Positions 60,709-64,000 of a stretch of 64,000 nt of DNA are shown here, one piece after another; position 1 is the stretch's first letter, and every line of letters starts with the position of its first letter. Source of the DNA: Diplolepis rosae (Eukaryota > Arthropoda > Insecta > Hymenoptera > Diplolepididae); assembly GCA_030998225.1 (NCBI GenBank), contig JAPYXD010000262.1:806001-870000 (forward strand). The letters run 5' to 3'. Position numbers and translations under genes: made by a program. Below the pieces are notes generated by a model. It had not been told where the DNA came from. It was given only the letters and a program-made list of their open reading frames with translations, and did no database searches.

Positions 60709-61267
60709 CACTCGAGATTCCCTATAACGATATTTCCTATAACGAGATTCCCTGTAACAAGGCCTCCCTTTTACGAGCGCGTCACGCCTTCCCATAACGA
60801 GCAGATGATCGACCCCTCTTCCCCCACTACTACGGAATGAAGCGCGCTCGAATTTGAAACGTTGTATTTATTGTAAATTTCCCAATTTTTCATCCCGTTT
60901 TCCAAATTTGTCAAAATTTCCATTTTTTCATTAATCTTCAAGACTTTTCTATTTTTCTGGAAATATTGAAAAATACACCTGATAAGCATAGATATTTTTA
61001 TTATTATATTATTATATTTTTATTATTTTGAGTACATACCGTCAAATAAGTCAATTCCATGTTCAATGCTCGCAAAAATCTTTTTTATACGCTTATTACT
61101 ATGTAAATACAATTATTCACATGGCATCACTGACAGACTGACTGCGCGCATCATATAATGCGCATAATAGCGCGTAGCAACAAGTAGGATATGGAGGGGA
61201 TCCCTCTTGCTCTCGATGCAGAGAGGTCTCCGATACTCGAGCTTCTCGTTATAGGGAATCTCGAGTG
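60709..61267 (-). mobile_element. pogo-like remnant in the NUP42 3' flank
   Basis: The ends CACTCGAGATTCCCTATAAC and inverse GTTATAGGGAATCTCGAGTG are flanked by TA (60707-60708, 61268-61269). The minus strand retains a helix-turn-helix fragment, NRKVLKINEKMEILTNLENG then YNKYNVSNS, typical of pogo/Tigger transposases. The rest of the transposase is gone. A fragment of the same element lies at 11953-12094. Confidence 0.8.
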
Positions 61268-61726
61268 TAGCTCTGAAAATATTGAGGTATATTTTATATC
61301 ATAAACTCCAGGTTCTATTAAACAACTTCATGACATATGAAGAGAAAAAGCTGACAGTAAAATTACCTAACGGTTACGCTGTCTAAAAATACAATAAATA
61401 AGACATAAACATGGACGCATATTTATTATTTATTGAAAGTAAATTTTGATAAATAATTTAATGATTTACATACATTTATATTTCATTATTCTCTAGACTC
61501 AATAATAAGATCAAATACTAGTTATGTAGATAGTAAGCTCGAATCAGAATATTGTAAAAATAATAAAGTATATTTTTGATAAACAGAAAAACTAAAAATT
61601 CCCTGACAACGGGTAAGTTACGTTTTTTCAAACGATATTATTTATTTTATAAAATACTTTTAAATCAGCATTGAAATGAAATAACATCTTTTCTTCTTCT
61701 TTTGGATATTTTGAAAAGAAATTAAA

Positions 61727-62400
61727 CTATTTCGTCAGAATTTTTTCCCTCTCTTTCGGCTTTGGGTAAAGTCTGGCTTTGGCCTTTTCCCTGGCACAGA
61801 AGGCATAACTATGTGCACGAAGATCGTTGAAGACTCTGTTGTCTAGCTTTGCATCAAACCGTCCTGTGTCACCGGTTTCGATTCCGGGGGGGAATTCGAG
61901 AACGCGACAGGCATTTATTCTGGAAGACATTAGGATATCGTGTTTTGTCACTATCTGTGATCCTTCGCCTTCATTTACTTTCTTGTAACCGCAACGCGGC
62001 ATGGAAGCGTATTCCTTCTCTATTTGCTGGAAAAACAAAATTTATATTTCGAAACTGAACTATCTCAAATTATTTTGAACTCTAATTTAATAGAATTTAC
62101 AAATTAAAAGTCTGAAAAATGTTAGTTTTCAGGATTAGTAAAGATAATGTTAAATAGTCAGTAAATTGCTTACAACAAAACGATCAATGTCTTGATCTTC
62201 ATCAATGGCAGGTTTTATGGCTTCTGATTCAGCCGCAAATGCTCGATAATTTGAATAAGAAATGTTCACTGAAAATTAGTTAAAGAAAAATGTTAGGATT
62301 TGTTGACCGCTTATAATTGTTCTTCAACTCATTATAACAATTCAAAAATAATACCAATTGTAATCAAGTAATAACGCTGGAAAAATGCAATGTTAGACAT
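61727..62400 (-). CDS. Unrecognised 146-aa protein
   Basis: Three exons with matching phases: 62355-62400, 62174-62268, 61727-62026. Exons 2 and 3 are firm (good sites, open frames); exon 1, reading MSNIAFFQRYYLITI, is inferred because its frame, phase and donor fit. Exon 2 reads NISYSNYRAFAAESEAIKPA and DEDQDIDRFV. Exon 3 has QIEKEYASMPRCGYKKVNEG, GSQIVTKHDILMSSRINACR, FPPGIETGDTGRFDAKLD and a basic tail KARLYPKPKEREKILTK. The N-terminus is hydrophobic and could be a targeting sequence or anchor. I do not recognise the family. Intact as read. Confidence 0.7.
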
Positions 62401-64000
62401 ATACATATAGGAATACATTCTCAGCCTATGTGAAAAGTGGGGATGTAGTCAATTTGATTGATTTTAGTTTTTATATTTTTATGGCAAAAATAAAAAAATT
62501 GTTGATACAATAATCCGAAAAGTGTTAACAAATATGAAAACGGACATAGACCGCCTATTTTTAGTTTGATTAATTGAAAAAACTTCAAATTGATCAAAAT
62601 TTCTAGCAATAACTTAGTTCTTTTTTACTTTAATGAACAAAGAATAATTGATATTTTTTTTATTGAAAATTTTACAAGTATCCCTTAAAATTTCATAATA
62701 TTTAAAATGAAATTGAACACTTCTTAAGTTTCTGCCATATCACAAATTGTAAAAACGAAATTTTTCGCATTTCGGATACAAACAAGTAGAATTCTAAAAT
62801 CAATAATATTAAAAAAGTCCAAATTAATCCAAAAGAATCCCGCTTTTGAATCCAAAATTGAATCCCCGGCAATCACTTACAGATATTGAAATGCATGAAT
62901 GTGGAAAAGAGTAGATCCAATCGAATTTTTTTCAATGCCGTGCTAAAATATTGGACGCTCTAAAATTTATTGTAGAATTAAATTATCTGGAAATCTTGAA
63001 ACATTTAAATTCTTCATGATTATGTCGAAAAATACTTCAGTTTGTCGGTGCCAAATCTCGAGTATTGGTGAAGTTAATTTTATTATTTTCGAGGAGCAAA
63101 GCTACATACTTGTGTCAGAAGTTGTATTTTGGAATCTCATTTCTGTTAAAGACGAAAAATATATTTTATACTAAAAGACTTCCAATCCCCTATACAATAG
63201 TTCGTTTAAACTTCTATTTATTCAAATTTACAATCAAAAGTCAACAATAATCGTGACATATTGGCGAGTGCCAAAATGTGTCACCTCATAACGCATGGCT
63301 AGCGGCCATGCGGCTGCTATCTTTGAGGATGACAGAATAGATCTTTTCATTTAAAAAGGTTGCTCACATATGCGTTCTTGGGTTTTTCTTAAATGAAAAG
63401 GACTATAAGAATAAAAGATCGGCGGAGCCGAAATAATTGATACGCTTCATTGGCTGTTGATGAGCGGCTAATTCGGATTGCATATTATTGATGTATTGAT
63501 GTATTGATGTATAGAGCAGGGTTAGCCTAGGTCCAGAAGCGGGAGACACTCCGTGCAGAGAATTGCTATCAGCCTATATGGAACAGAATCCAATGAGTGT
63601 TCACTCTGTCTCAAAGAATGATCATTGGGAACGAATGAAATCGAACTAATGCAATAACTTCTGCAAGAATCAGCAAGAATATAATAATATTGAGCAAAAT
63701 ACTGCAGAGTAGAATAAATCCGAATTAAAAATCATGATATTCAATTCACCAAAACGCATTGACAAGCATTCAAATTTTAGATCACCTGAAAGGATTCTAT
63801 TGAATTGATTTTCTATCAATCTTAATTCCATAAAACACACTGACCAACATTTATTCATCAGGCCTCCTAACAGCATTCAATCGCATTAGTTCTTATGAAA
63901 ATTTAGTTCCGTTCAGCAGAATTAATGAGCATTTATTTTTATCAGGCATTGAAATGGATTTAAAAAAACAAAAAAATTTTAATTACATTGAAATGCATTC
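62401..64000. other. Right edge, no recognised gene
   Basis: AT-rich. A short ATTGATGT repeat lies at 63487-63511, and TTTTCATTTAA is paired with TTAAATGAAAA at about 63346-63400. A piece near 62540 resembles the foldback at 31953-32114. Confidence 0.4.

Overview
The window looks like AT-rich arthropod nuclear DNA, most likely insect. Genes are split by GT-AG introns, gene order is interrupted by many DNA transposons, and the mariner, Tigger/pogo, hAT and non-LTR remnants are of kinds common in insects. I cannot name the species.

Five protein genes can be rebuilt with matching splice phases. (1) Gephyrin/cinnamon-type molybdenum cofactor synthase, minus strand, from 17582 leftwards past the window edge (10 exons seen, C-terminus missing). 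(2) CLASRP, an SR-rich splicing regulator, minus strand, 34883 to 25891, 13 exons, 750 aa, with one GC-AG intron. (3) An unrecognised 646-aa protein with a C2HC-like finger and two SUMO-interaction-like motifs, minus strand, 49872 to 47437. (4) SNRNP40, the U5 snRNP WD40 protein, plus strand, 54440-56627, 349 aa. (5) NUP42, a CCCH plus FG-repeat nucleoporin, plus strand, 58453-60662, 616 aa. A sixth small gene of unknown function (146 aa, three exons, minus strand) lies at 61727-62400. A THAP-like first exon sits at 37153. CLASRP and SNRNP40 act in pre-mRNA splicing and NUP42 in mRNA export, but they are in different orientations with large gaps, so I see no sign of shared control.

The rest is mostly mobile DNA. 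Gephyrin intron 2 (about 10 kb) holds a TTAA-flanked MITE and a long-arm foldback element. That foldback is interrupted by a 4.3-kb Tigger with a degenerate multi-exon transposase, and the Tigger is itself hit by a tRNA-like SINE composite. Between gephyrin and CLASRP are two small foldbacks, a TTAA MITE, an internally deleted mariner, and a second deleted mariner that carries an ORF1-only non-LTR insertion with a 15-bp target duplication. CLASRP introns hold a full-length dead mariner, MITEs and a SINE fragment. From 35 to 46 kb there are foldbacks, a hAT MITE, tandem arrays, a second SINE composite, a 2-kb element with about 370-bp inverted repeats, and a truncated LINE with an RNase H domain. 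A hAT element with a BED finger lies at 52.4-54.2 kb, and a pogo remnant sits 46 bp past the NUP42 stop.

The most unusual structure is the SINE composite family (15348-16042 and 39978-40472). Each copy holds a tRNA-like module in both orientations, arranged as inverted body, inverted tRNA, body, tRNA. Each is flanked by a perfect 13-bp target duplication, and each tRNA module is followed closely by a T6 run.
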